Shown: positions 34,815-46,262 of the stretch, piece by piece
How positions within the stretch are numbered: position 1 is the stretch's first letter
Layout: every line of letters begins with the position of its first letter
From: Hydractinia symbiolongicarpus
Lineage: Eukaryota > Cnidaria > Hydrozoa > Anthoathecata > Hydractiniidae
Length of the DNA: 64,000 bases
NCBI RefSeq assembly: GCF_029227915.1
Contig: NC_079882.1
Location: 9,920,001 to 9,984,000, forward strand
Reading direction: 5' to 3'
Notes under the pieces: model-generated
What the model was told of the DNA's origin: nothing
Database searches by the model: none
Seen by the model: the letters and a program-made list of their open reading frames with translations, nothing else
Made by a program: the position numbers and the translations under genes

Positions 34815-37800
34815 GAGGTGTGGAATAATCTTATAGTTTTTAGTTTATTTTTTTTATGTAATTTTATTCTTGTATATCTACGTTTTGCATTCTTCATTTT
34901 TACATTGATGTTCCGACACAAAAATATATATTTTTACATGTTTTAGTTTAGATTTTATACGTGGCAATAAATTTATGTAAATAATTGGCCCTTTATGTTT
35001 CTTAGTGGATTGAACAGAACTGAGGCTGAATAATTTTTCTCGGAAACTAATGCGGTATTTCTAGGACGAGAATGAGGCTAAAACAGGGCGAAACTTTAAC
35101 TTCTTGGCAGGTTTAAAAATCAGTTACGCTTAAACACTGGGTGATACTAATGCCATTGTAAAGTATAGGCGCTTTGATCTTTAGAATTCTTGTTTCACGT
35201 GGTTTCCAAATAAAACGGCAAATATAACATTTAAAGATTGTTCTTTGAAAATTCTTGAGCACTGAACACCTTTAAGATGACGATTTCAAATTTCAGGACA
35301 CACCGTGGAGTCTGATTTATAGCTACTTGTGGCTTAACATTTTTAAGGATACAAACATGTGGCAAAACTTGCCACGAGTGGAAATGCCATGGAAATGAAA
35401 TGTATGGATTGAAAATAAATTCACGTAAAACGGTTGGAAAGCTACTTAAAGTCCGTGAAAATGGTTGTTATATGCGGTGTTATACATTTTTTTCACTACT
35501 TGTTGCGAAAAGTGCCGGATTGCACAATATACATGTTTTTTGTAATAAGAGTCTTAATTTTTGAATCTCGATTTTGCTTAAATTTGAAGACTTCGTTTGT
35601 TGCTTAGCCATTCCTTAAATATCCCAAGTAAAGTAACCAATGATTTTTAACCTTGTTTCTATGTCTTCTTTTTATCACGCTTATAATATCGGACTTTTTC
35701 TCTCCTATGAGAAGTCTTATATAAGCGTAATATAAGCGTAAAGGAAAGAAGAAGCCCATGGAATGAGTTTGAACTATTCTTACTCTATGTTAAACCGCCG
35801 TATTCGAATAAATTTGCTGTCTGAAAACAGGTAAAAAACCATTTTTGAAATGCAGCCATTTTTTTTTCGTGGAAACACCCTTAAAAAATTTGTTTTTACA
35901 ATAATCCAAAAGTAATTTCAAGTGGTTAAGCAGCAAGTTTGACAGACCATAAAAGCAATTATATCAAGCTCAATGGGATAAACTGTAGCAAGATTAATTG
36001 GTCTATTTTTTCTATGTAGCTCGCCTCTTCTTTTGTGGTAGCATACAAATACATGTGATGCAAGGTAATTTCTAAACATTTTAATTGTTTTGGAACTTCA
36101 TTGTCGAATATTTCGTTGCTCTCAATTTGTGGATTAACAACGATTTTGTTGTGAAACGATTCTGCTGAAGATTATTCCTAAGCAAAAAAGCGCAATAAAG
36201 TGGAACAAAAATGAAATTAAGGAAAATTTAGCCGTAATGGCTTAAAATTTTTGTCCTTTCTTTCCGGTTTTTGATATTGTTGTTCTTGTCAACATGTTTT
36301 CGTGAAATAAACAAACTTAATGCTTATCTGTTGATTAATTATATTAATATTCTGACCTAATAAAAAATATTATTATAACAACTCTGTGAATTCCATGTCA
36401 TAGTTTGAACATTTTGACAGTGTATATCCGTAATAATAAAAACGTGACAAAATATTGGTCGCAGAAGGTTTCTTAAACTTATAAGTGCAAGAAAGTCTCA
36501 AAGTGCAATGCAAAGGCTACCATAATCTTCTTGTGTCAGCGCCAGTCCCTAATGCATTTACATCGTGCCGTAATGTCAAAAAATAACAAATAGACACAAT
36601 TTTCAACTACTTAAACTTTGGGCGTTTTTGCCAGACATATTAGCGTATTAATATCAAAGACTAGTTCACTGGTCCAACACTTACTTTGGTTTGATGAAAG
36701 CATACACAGTTTTGTTAAAGAATACACTTTTCCCGAATTAGTTTTCTTTGATGTACCGCTGTTATTTCTAAACTTTTTCAAACAAAATGAATGTGATTTT
36801 TGAAATCCTCACCTAAAACTTGATAGACTGTGGAATCTTCAGATTATACAGCAAAAAACAACCTCTTACATATCAATAATCAATAAAACACTTTGTTAAA
36901 AAAAAAATTATTTTCACGAAGCTTTTCGTAATCTAAGTTACATTATTAAGTTACCACTTGATAATGTAACTTAGATACTCATTTATGGCTGAAGATTTAC
37001 ACAACCTGTTACGTGTTTTTTTAATTTTGTTCTAATCGAACTCTGCCTGAAACCGAGGCTTATTAGTACAAGTAGAAAATTACGAAAATTACAGCATTTT
37101 CGGATTAAGTTAAAAATTTATACACACACTAATTCAATGATTTGAATTTGATCCTAAAGTCAAAACAAGAAAATTCTAAAAATTTTAAAAAACATGTAAT
37201 TCGGGAAACGTGTATTACCTTTATATATCTTAATACTTGCAGTTTGAGGTTAAATTCTTAGCGTTACGTAAGTCCTATCTGACGCAGTTGGCTATTCGCA
37301 AATTAACGCACTTTTTTAAAATATGTTTTTCTTGTCTACAACTATTCTACAATAAAGCTTCTATAAATGAAAACACAAGTGTTGGTTCTATCATTTCTTA
37401 TCTGGCCTTATCTCACAGGACTTTGTACTTAAAACCGTACCAACGCTTGCGTAATACCAGCCCCCGCCAACCCATCTCCGTTTTCCGAATCAGTCACTTC
37501 CATGCCACTGTCTCTGATAGCGTTTTTTCTTTCTGTCATCCGAAATAGAACTCACAATAAAATTTTGCAGCATCATTTATTGTTGCTAAGTACCGGGTAT
37601 TTTCAAAAAGGCGTAATTGTAAAGTTAAAAGGAGGAGAATGACACAGTCATTTTTAAATTATGACTACACTGCGAAGAATTTAAATTGATGCCTTTTGAA
37701 AGAGAAACTAAAATAAAGTGAATACTTTTAAAACTTACCTCCCCGCGAAAAAAAAAACACGTTGGTTTTATATGAAGGTCAAGCACTCTTGTCGTAGGGG

Positions 37801-38072
37801 AAAAGGAGCTATGCATGGGCTTTAAACGTAATGTTACAGATAATAATAATTTTTTCTTAGAATAAAAGTTTCCTAAAAAAATGATAGTATGTTTTTGCTT
37901 TGCTATAAACGAAGCTTTGCTGCATGTTTAAATTAATAGCTCAATGTTGGCCTTGGGATTGGATTTTAGCGCAATTCCTTTGATGTTATAGCCTTATTAT
38001 AACAACGATGGAAAACAACATCCGATTTTAAGATATAATATTAGATAAATAGATACAATTTGAATTTCTAAC
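34815..38072. other. Intergenic between sHSP and the first class C receptor
   Basis: No convincing coding exon on either strand. It holds the sHSP 3' UTR and a perfect hairpin at 36931-36976. Short open frames in 36600-37550 look like chance. Confidence 0.45.
36931..36976. repeat. Perfect 16-bp inverted repeat (hairpin)
   Basis: atctaagttacattat at 36931-36946 and its exact reverse complement at 36961-36976, with a 14-bp loop. It has no T-run or neighbouring gene end to make it a terminator. It may be a tiny foldback element. Confidence 0.7.
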
Positions 38073-38078
38073 TTTATT
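38073..38078 (-). terminator. AATAAA touching the receptor stop codon
   Basis: On the minus strand the AATAAA hexamer starts on the last base of the TAA stop of the upstream receptor gene. If used, the 3' UTR would be only about 10-30 bases. Confidence 0.45.
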
Positions 38079-40201
38079 TAAACAAATTTTATACGTATTG
38101 ACTGATGCTCCACCATTTTTCTAATACCATGTCGAAACGCCTTTGCTGTGTTTAAATCTTTTCGAAATATAATAATAAAGCATTTCCATCCATATAGTGA
38201 AATATAACCAATGAAATTTAATCCTATAACTGTACTCATAAGAATAATGTCTTTTTTGATGCCGTTTGTTTGACTGTAATATATCATAGCTCCTGACGCT
38301 AACAGCAAGCCCGATACAAACGATGAAAAAGTGATAAAAATTGTTTCTCGAAAATTACTTGGTAATTTTCTCGCCCTGAATGCTTGCACAGTATTGCATA
38401 CAAGTAGAGTGAATATGTAACCGAGTTGTATTTGGATGTGCGGATTTGTGTTGCAACGAACCATACTTTCGTTGTCCGTTATGGTATCTATTAGAGTTCT
38501 TGGTGATGTGATTTGAAAGGAAACAATTAAAATCAAATCGTCGATAAAAAGCATAATGACAAGTAAAAATATCTCAGTTGCTTTTGTTATTATAACTTCT
38601 TGTTTTCTCATTTTTCTTTTTACTTGAAATACTAATAGCAGTCTTTGTGATTTGGATAATGTTATTGTTGTTGTTGCTGTTAGACATACTCCAATGACGA
38701 TTGGTCGAAATGTGCAGGTTGTAGTGTTCGGTTTCGCCATAAATAGCAATGGTAAACATATCAGCATTACGGAATGCATTGACAGCTGAAGAGTGGACAT
38801 AATGCGTCCTGAAGATAAAATCACAGGCGTGTTGCCATACCTTTGAAACAAATATATTGTCGTTAAGGTAAGGCAGAGCGAAAATGCACAAAAGAAAATG
38901 ATGATCATGCTTGAAGTGTCTTGAAATTTTATGTAGCTTTCCACGTTTGGGTTATAACAGTATGTCCTATCTTCACTACTTTCTTCCAAGAATGGGCAAG
39001 GTTCACAACTGTGGTTGCCAAAATGATTCTTCACATAACCACTTGGACATTTTTTGCAATGCCACCCAATGTAAGTTTTATTGTGACTTAATTCATATTC
39101 TTCATACACCGATTCTTCGCCTGCTTCACACGCACCCATACCACAAACAGCTTGGTGTTGACTAATTAAATTTGTGAAACCGTTATACATTTCTGTATTG
39201 TTTAACAAAAGAGTTTTCAAATTCGGAATTGAAATATTCGTATCGCTGTGAAAATGCGCTAAAGCGTGGTATATTTCATGTTCACCGTACACTATTGTCA
39301 TTTGGGTTACATCAGAACAGATTGATTGTGCTGTAAAATTATTTTCAGCAACAAAGGATTGCTTAGCTAGGACACATGCGTTTTCTTCCTCTGCTAGTCT
39401 ATCTCGAGTGTGTAATATATGAGCGTCCCGATCGCTGGAATGAAAAAAATGCATTCCTGTATCAGCGTGTTTAAACTCGTATAAATTTTCTACAAATACA
39501 TTAAACGTATCATTTTTTAGGATGCTCTTCATGATTGCGTCCTTGTCAGTGATGTTAACAAAGTTTTTCGTCACACATATTTGTTTTGTTTCTGTAAAGG
39601 CTTCAGACAAGCCGTAATCTTCCGCACAATCATATTCATTACAAAATATATAGAATACTGTATTAGTGATTGAGTGTTGTAATAAGGAATCTTTGACACT
39701 CTCTGTGTGTAGAATCTGATCATATTGATAGCTGAATATTGTATTTTGAAGTTCCACTAAAGCATTAGGAAACATGTTTTTGTTCGTTAATGCAACGTAT
39801 CGAATATCAGAAGTTGATAATATTGAAGCAGCAATTCTTGTCATATCAAAAGACATGTAGGAGATAATGGCAATTGGTTTCTTAACATTCATATTGAGAT
39901 ATGGTAAGAGGTTTTCTATCAAAACTTTCGGATTGTCACAAACATCAACGGTCACATAAGTTGTACTTCTGTTGCCATATAAACTCTCCAAATATTTTGA
40001 CATTTGTTGATCAGTGATAATTGTGGAAAGATTGTATTTTAAATTTCCATTTTCAACTGATGTTAAGGAATATAATCCCAGAAAAAAATCCTCCGTATTT
40101 GAGATTTGTTTTGATCTTTGGTTGCATCTACCATTTACCATAAATAATTGGTAACAAATGAGCATAAATAAGTGTAGACACTTCATCCTCAGATCATTCA
40201 T
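38078..40201 (-). CDS. Intronless class C (metabotropic-glutamate-like) GPCR, copy A
   Basis: Seven-transmembrane receptor of family C, single exon, 707 residues at the longest. Start choice: MNDLRMKCLH or the second Met at residue 6, which gives a cleaner signal peptide (to about 24). The ectodomain (about 25-350) looks like a reduced Venus-flytrap lobe (DVCDNPKVLIENLLPYL, KPIAIISYMSFDMTRIAAS). A cysteine-rich linker follows at 353-416 (CGMGACEAG, WHCKKCPSGY, CEPCP). Helices start near 431. Family signatures include TPVILSSGR, LSKSQRLLLVFQ and FRARKLPSNFRETIFITFSSF, close to the mGluR FxARKLPxNFNEAKFITFS block. The ligand cannot be told; amino-acid or odorant sensing is a guess. A paralogue on the same strand lies 11 kb to the right. 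Confidence 0.86.
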   Translation of the reverse strand: MNDLRMKCLHLFMLICYQLFMVNGRCNQRSKQISNTEDFFLGLYSLTSVENGNLKYNLSTIITDQQMSKYLESLYGNRSTTYVTVDVCDNPKVLIENLLPYLNMNVKKPIAIISYMSFDMTRIAASILSTSDIRYVALTNKNMFPNALVELQNTIFSYQYDQILHTESVKDSLLQHSITNTVFYIFCNEYDCAEDYGLSEAFTETKQICVTKNFVNITDKDAIMKSILKNDTFNVFVENLYEFKHADTGMHFFHSSDRDAHILHTRDRLAEEENACVLAKQSFVAENNFTAQSICSDVTQMTIVYGEHEIYHALAHFHSDTNISIPNLKTLLLNNTEMYNGFTNLISQHQAVCGMGACEAGEESVYEEYELSHNKTYIGWHCKKCPSGYVKNHFGNHSCEPCPFLEESSEDRTYCYNPNVESYIKFQDTSSMIIIFFCAFSLCLTLTTIYLFQRYGNTPVILSSGRIMSTLQLSMHSVMLICLPLLFMAKPNTTTCTFRPIVIGVCLTATTTITLSKSQRLLLVFQVKRKMRKQEVIITKATEIFLLVIMLFIDDLILIVSFQITSPRTLIDTITDNESMVRCNTNPHIQIQLGYIFTLLVCNTVQAFRARKLPSNFRETIFITFSSFVSGLLLASGAMIYYSQTNGIKKDIILMSTVIGLNFIGYISLYGWKCFIIIFRKDLNTAKAFRHGIRKMVEHQSIRIKFV

Positions 40202-42242
40202 TTGAACGTGCTTTCATATTGTTAAAACCATACCGTGCCGATATTTCAATACGGAGATGAAAGAACTAATTACTTTAAAATTTGTTTACATTTTGTCATT
40301 AACAAATAAAACATGAACGTAATTGACATGACGTTACAGATAGTCATTATTTATTGTCCTTTTATTTTTCCTAATTACCTGTGACCCCTACGTTCAAGTA
40401 AAAATGAAGAACTCAACGCTAAATGCTCAAATGTATTGTTTTGGCTTTGTTTTAATGATCATTATGATTTGATGTTAAAAAATATTATATAAATAAGGTC
40501 ATATATATTTAATAGTTTTTTTCCATCGTCAACACTCTTTTATTAGAACAATCTTATAAGAACAATCAGGTTGAGAATGACTGAAAGAAAATAAGAACAA
40601 TGAAAAGGCTAAACTTTTACTGAAATTCAATTTTTTTTCCTGAAAAAAAGTCATGAAATAAGGGGAAAACATCTTTCGAGGCAGACATTTTCCCAGAATC
40701 ATTTGTTTCGATTTTGTGAGACTTGTACCTGTATTTTACATTGCAACTATATGTAATATACTGTTAAATAATTTTTTAAATATGCTCAAAATATAAGAAG
40801 AAACAATTTTAGGCTGACGAATGTGAGAAAAATAAGAACACCTAGAGGTACTTACTGAATGACCAAATTGAGTAGAAGCACGTAAGCTTTTCACCCTCGC
40901 AATGCAATTACAATGAAGGAGGGAAATTACCATAAAAAAATTTGGTTTCATCAAAATTATGTCCTATTAACAGATTATTCATTATAATTGCTGCAGGTAA
41001 CAAAAAAAATTTGTTCCCATGTTTTTCAAAACAAAGCGTTTTTTAAAGACGTCAAATTCTAAATGCTACAATATCGATATTGCCAAGTTGGAACAACTTT
41101 TCTGTGACTGCTAGAAGTCTAACTCAAAAAATGCTGAACAATTTTTGATTCTCTTGCTTTATAAGCATCTTTCTACCTTTATTTTTTTCTTTATCTCCTT
41201 GAAAGGGGAACTGAGTACGACGTTGCTGATACATTTGATTCGTGTAAGGAAAAGAATCTAATGATTTTAACAGTGTTACTATAGTAACGATTGATATGAA
41301 TGAACTGTTTGGATAAACAGAATTCTTGTCAAATTTTAGGCATTCCTGTTGTCAGAAACATATACAGCTTTTCTTTTGGAGTCCTTACATACCATTTGGG
41401 ATATAACTTGTTACTATTCTTTAAGAGGTTTTGGGTTAAACATAAAATTAGCAGCTAGTGACCGTGCTATTATACATTTTGTGTAATTCATAATTCATTA
41501 AGATTCATTAGACGTTATCTCGGTCTATTTTGAGTACTGTCATATGGCAAGAACTTACATATAGTTTGGGAGAAATATAAAATACTTTATAACCTAATTA
41601 ATAAGGTTTATCGTGTTTTCACTGATTTAGCATATTTGATACTTCCGTTAACAAAAGAGCCTCGTACTGAAAATTTATTGCTATTTTAAGCTAAAACCGC
41701 AGAAGATTATGCCGCAATCGTTGTGGCTAGCTTTGAATAACATGATCTGTCGTAATTAATGTCGCTAAGGTAGTTGGTTTATAGGAAATTGTTATAAAGT
41801 TTACTTCTTGCCATGAACAATCAAGAACTTCAGGGAGTTATGTTGGGTTCATAGATCTTAGTTGAATTTAGGGTCAACTACCATCTATATAAAACAAAAG
41901 TGTATAACTGTAACAAAGTCTGGTTTAATATTACTGCAAAATTTCCATAACCACGAAATCTTTTATTCTTATGTGAAACGTTTCTATAAACCTACTACAA
42001 CACTCTAACAGCTTGAGAAGTCACGCATCGGCTTAGTCAATAACAATTACATAATTTCCTCTGTCAACACTATTAAGTCAGGATTATTTGACAAGAATTA
42101 ATTAATGGAGGGAGTTGGATCCTCGCACCCACGATTACAACCTGACAGGAGTCTTTCCTGTATCTGGTAGGCGGTAAAAACATTACAACGAGGCTGTGTG
42201 AACATGTTGAAATATTGGGTGAATTTGCAGGACGAAGAATAT
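40202..42242. other. Intergenic, no gene recognised
   Basis: AT-rich, with only short unsupported open frames. It presumably includes the 5' flank of receptor copy A. Confidence 0.4.
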
Positions 42243-42358
42243 GAATTAAATACATCTTCTATATATATATGTTACAATGTCAAAAAAATCTATATACGTT
42301 AATAGCAGACCCTCAGACTTTGGGGGTCAGTTTATTGCCGGTTTAGTTTGACGTTTTT
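42243..42358 (+). repeat. Direct repeat, left copy, flanking a decayed LINE
   Basis: Begins aattaaatacatc, continues through atatatgttacaatgt and ends in gtttagtttgacgtt. A diverged direct copy with the same order of blocks lies at 44151-44266. A shorter shared block (acatgttgaaatnttgggtgaa) also occurs at about 42201 and 42684. Confidence 0.6.
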
Positions 42359-42863
42359 TAAGTTAGTTATTAGCCATTACTGTACTTCCTGGGATTATTA
42401 GTAGTATGTACGTGCAAAGATATATATCGTACGATTTCTATCTATATCTATCTTTTGAAAGTCTCCACGTTTCAATGAAACCTCAATCTACTTTATATTC
42501 CGATTTAAATTTTTCAAAGGATATTACACAATCAACAAAATCAGAGTTTAACAATATACTCAAATGTTAGATAATTTATGGAGTTACTGCGGTTGACATT
42601 TGTCCTTTATACTTCCATGTCTGTTTTGTATTTTATCATAAACAAATTAGGAACGCGAAGAACTGTATTATAAGAAGACCAAACATGTTGAAATGTTGGG
42701 TGAAATCTTTTTGTCACTCCAGGGCTATTGAAACAGGCTTGTCTGATTTTCATAAATTGACAATGACTGTTTTAAAGGCCAACTTTGCTAAACGAAAACC
42801 AAAAATTATAAATTATAGAGCATATCGGAATTTTAATAATGTAAATTTTCGCCATGATATATA

Positions 42864-44256
42864 ATGAATGGTCTAAATGATGACAACAATCTCGATGATT
42901 TTAAATATTGTGAAAATCTTAAAATCAATGTTTTAAGGACATTAGATAATCATGCTCCTCGAAAGAGAAGGTGTGTACGTCATAACCAGGTACCTTTTAT
43001 GAGTAAGGAAATAAACAAGGCAATTATGAACAGATCAAAACTTTTAAATAAGCATAGGAAGGATAAAACTCCAGAGAGTAAATTAGCATACAATAAACAA
43101 AGGAATTTTTGTGCTTCACTAATAAGAAAATATAAAGACAATTTTTTCAATAACCTTAATGTTAAAAATATAATTGACAATAGGTTATTCTGGAAAACAG
43201 TAAAACTATGTTTCTCCAACAAGACAGTTACAAGTAAAAATATTACTTAGTTGAAAATGGGACTACAATATCTAATGATGAAGATATTACTGGAATATTC
43301 AACAATTATTTTGGCAGTTTTGTTGAAAATTTAGGCATAAAGTCATCAAATATACAACCTTCAAGTAATGAAAACAGACCCAAAGATCAAATAAATTCGA
43401 TAATATATAAATATAAATCTTATCCTAAGATAAGAAAAAACGCAAAAAGCAGCACCAAATTTTCTTTTAAACAAATTGCAATTGAAGATGTTGAATAATA
43501 CATTCGAAAACTTGATCCAAAAAAGGCGCAGCAGAAAGATAATATTCCTACTTAACATCATCAAAGAAAACAGTGATATTTTTAGCCAATTTATTACTGA
43601 AAATGTTACTCAATCGTTAAAAAGAATTTCCAACATCTTTGAAAAACGCCGATATTACTCCTACACACAAGAAAGGACTGCGCACTGAAAAGGCGAACTA
43701 TAGACCTGTAAGCGTCCTATCGAACATCTCAAAAATCTATGAAAGATGCATGTATGACCAAATATACACCTTCTTTCGAGCCATTGTTTTCGAAACTTTC
43801 ATTTGGTTTTCGCAAGAGGCACAGTTCACAACAATACCTCATAAATATGATTGAAAAATGGAAAAACAGTCTTGACAAAGGTGGCACATTTGGAGCGCTT
43901 TTAACTGATTTGTCTAAGGCATTTGACTGCATACCACACGAGCTTTTACTAGCAAAACTACTTGCATATGGCTTTGGTATGAACTCTTTCCTGTTTATAA
44001 AATCGTACCTAATTGACAGGAAACAGCAAGTACGTATAAATAACAATTACAGTGCATGGACAAAAATACAATACGGCGTACCGTGAGGATCAATTTTGGG
44101 TCCTTTGCTTTTCAATATATTTTTATGCGATCTTTTCCTTTTTGTCCCAAATTAAATACATCATCTGTATATATGTTGCAATGTAAGAAACAATCGGAAT
44201 ACGTTATTAGCAGACCCTTAGACTTTAAGGGTACGTTCACTGCCGGCTTAGTTTGA
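42864..44256 (+). pseudogene. Non-LTR retrotransposon ORF2 remnant (reverse transcriptase)
   Basis: Several frames together spell a LINE ORF2 linker and reverse transcriptase. The linker has APRKRRCVRHNQVPFMSKEI. The RT starts near RPVSVLSNISKIYERCMYDQI, continues with LSFGFRKRHSSQQYL, and reaches LTDLSKAFDCIPHELLLAKL, which holds the first catalytic Asp. The next conserved block, GSILGPLLFNIFLCDL, follows a TGA stop (about 44083). The second catalytic motif (F/YADD) is absent because the copy ends at about 44150. Frameshifts near 43250, 43500, 43690 and 43800 plus the stop make it non-functional. It resembles the Jockey/CR1 clades. Confidence 0.8.
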
Positions 44257-44266
44257 CGTTCTTGCG
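44151..44266 (+). repeat. Direct repeat, right copy, flanking a decayed LINE
   Basis: Starts aattaaatacatc right where LINE homology stops and contains gcagaccc and ggcttagtttgacgtt. It matches the block order of 42243-42358. Confidence 0.6.
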
Positions 44267-44409
44267 TTGGTTTTTAGAGCTGTATTTGATATTTTATTGA
44301 TTGAAGAAATGGAACGCACTGTAACAAGACTAAAACCAGTAGAAGCATTTGTTTCGGTCAATTTCAGGGCAGAATTAGAAAAAAATATTGTCGTAAGGTT
44401 TCCATAGCG

Positions 44410-44575
44410 TTATAATACTATTCCCCGTTTTGTCGTGATACCCTTTGTCGCGGTGCAAAATTTTTGTCGTGGTGTGTTATTGTTATTGGTGGTTTTACTT
44501 TTTGTCGTGATACTCTGTTATGTCGTTTTATTCTTTGTCGTTGTATTTACTCGTTGTTGTTTCTCAAAATGGCGC
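44410..44575 (-). repeat. TTTTGTCGTGG-type repeat cluster
   Basis: Four or more imperfect copies of 'tttttgtcgtggtg/tttgtcgtgatac'. Their reverse complements (cacgacaaaaacca, acgacgaaa) populate the minisatellite at 45790-46260, so the two clusters face each other about 1.2-1.8 kb apart. Confidence 0.55.
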
Positions 44576-45794
44576 AAAACCCACCATTTTGTGCTATCTA
44601 CCACATAAAGTAAAATTAGTTAGTCACTTCACGTAAGAGAACTTAAAAACATCACATCTTTCATTTAAAACGTGACTTGTAAATTCGGGTCAATAAATTG
44701 TGTGTTCATCAGATATTTTTGTTGGTAAAATGATAACTTGCTAGCTCGCTAGCTTTTTAGATGTTGTTTATTGTATTAAGTATACAGTTAAGATAAAGGG
44801 GAAGTAAAAGTGAGAAGGTTAATTATTTTTGGTTTATGTTCGGCTGGCTCGCTAATATGAAAAAACTTTTGCGATACTTCGCGATTTTTGGCCTAAATAC
44901 GAAAGTTAGGCCACGTGAAAAGGGGTTTAATCGCAGAAATTAATACCCTCAGAATATATTGAAAATGTTATCACAAAAGTTATTTCTCGTCAATTTTTAG
45001 TTCTTTTATGAGATAAAAAAGGTATTCCCTTATATAGCTTTCATCTTTGTTTAAGGTCTCGTGTATTAAGTGTTAACCAACTCTTTGAATCGATTCAAAA
45101 TCATACCGCTTTATATCTTTGATGACATTTTTTGATGACATTGTAATTTTACGCGTTATTTCATGACCTCCTTGAACATATAATAATCAACAGATCTCAA
45201 GAATTAGTTCTCGCAAAGATTTAATGAAATGATCATTCGCTAGATTTCTCGATTGTTTTTACTTGAGAAATTTTCTTTCTTTAAAGTAAATTTAAGTTGA
45301 ATATTCTGGCAGAATATCCAAGCGTAGCAGCCATTTTGCATGGATGTACATTCATAAACATCAAAAAGTAAAATGCTTTACCTTTCACATTGACCCTAAT
45401 TTTGTCATGGCGTGCATTTTATGCCAGTTTGGTGGCAGGGCAGTATATAAAAAAAAATATACCTACAGACGGGCTACATCTTTAAAATGTTTGATTTAAG
45501 GAGGTTCTGTAGAAAATTTGGAAAGTGTGGTCACCGCTAAATCTCACTCCAAAGCCTTTAGCTAGCTGTGCAATACAATGGCCAGGTAGTTAACTAACTC
45601 AAAACGCTTTAGTCACATTCCTGAGTCTCCTGTTGTGATTTCCTGAGAGTAGTTTACGAAATTAGTTATTCCATGTAAAAAGTACAAACATTTTACGCCA
45701 CGAAGTGGAATACGCTAAACGAACTTATATATTGAGAGTTGTGCGACACGGTAAAACGTAAAACCACACAATAAAAATGAACCATTGTTATGAA

Positions 45795-46262
45795 AAGCGC
45801 TAAAGCGATAAAATGCACGTCGAAAAGAATGATTTAGCACGACGAAACGCACTTCGGAGCGATAAAATCCACGTCGCAAAGGATGTTTCGCCTCGATGAA
45901 GCGCATTACGAGGCGATTAAAACCACGTTGCAAAGAATGATTCGCCACGACGAAAAGCACTTCGAAGCAAAAAAATCCACGTCGCAAAGAATATTACGCC
46001 ACAATGAAACGCATTACGAAGCGATAAAATGCACGTCGCAAACAATAATTCGCCACGGCAAAAGCTCTTTGAATCGATAAAATGCACGTCGCGAAGAATG
46101 ATACCCTTCGACGAAAAGCACAACGAAGTGATAAAAAACCACGTTGGTAGAAAAGACACGCTACGACGAAAGGCAACACGGCACGACAAAAACCACGCCA
46201 TAAAAACTTGCACGCAACAATAAAAAGAAACATTACGACGCGACAAAAACAATACACGAATA
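45795..46262. repeat. 54-bp minisatellite, about seven imperfect copies
   Basis: The unit is about 54 bp: gcgataaaatgcacgtcgc, then aaagaatgattcgccacgac, then gaaacgcacttcga. Phases begin near 45803, 45857, 45911, 45965, 46019, 46072 and 46126, the last copies decayed. Because 54 is 18 codons, open frames run through it on both strands; I regard these as repeat artefacts rather than genes. Confidence 0.8.

Noticed and set aside
36600-37550. Short plus-strand open frames
   Set aside because: No splice-compatible neighbours, no motifs, and lengths expected by chance in AT-rich DNA.
42864-44256. A functional reverse transcriptase gene
   Set aside because: It has several frameshifts, an in-frame TGA before the GSILGP block, and lacks the second catalytic motif.
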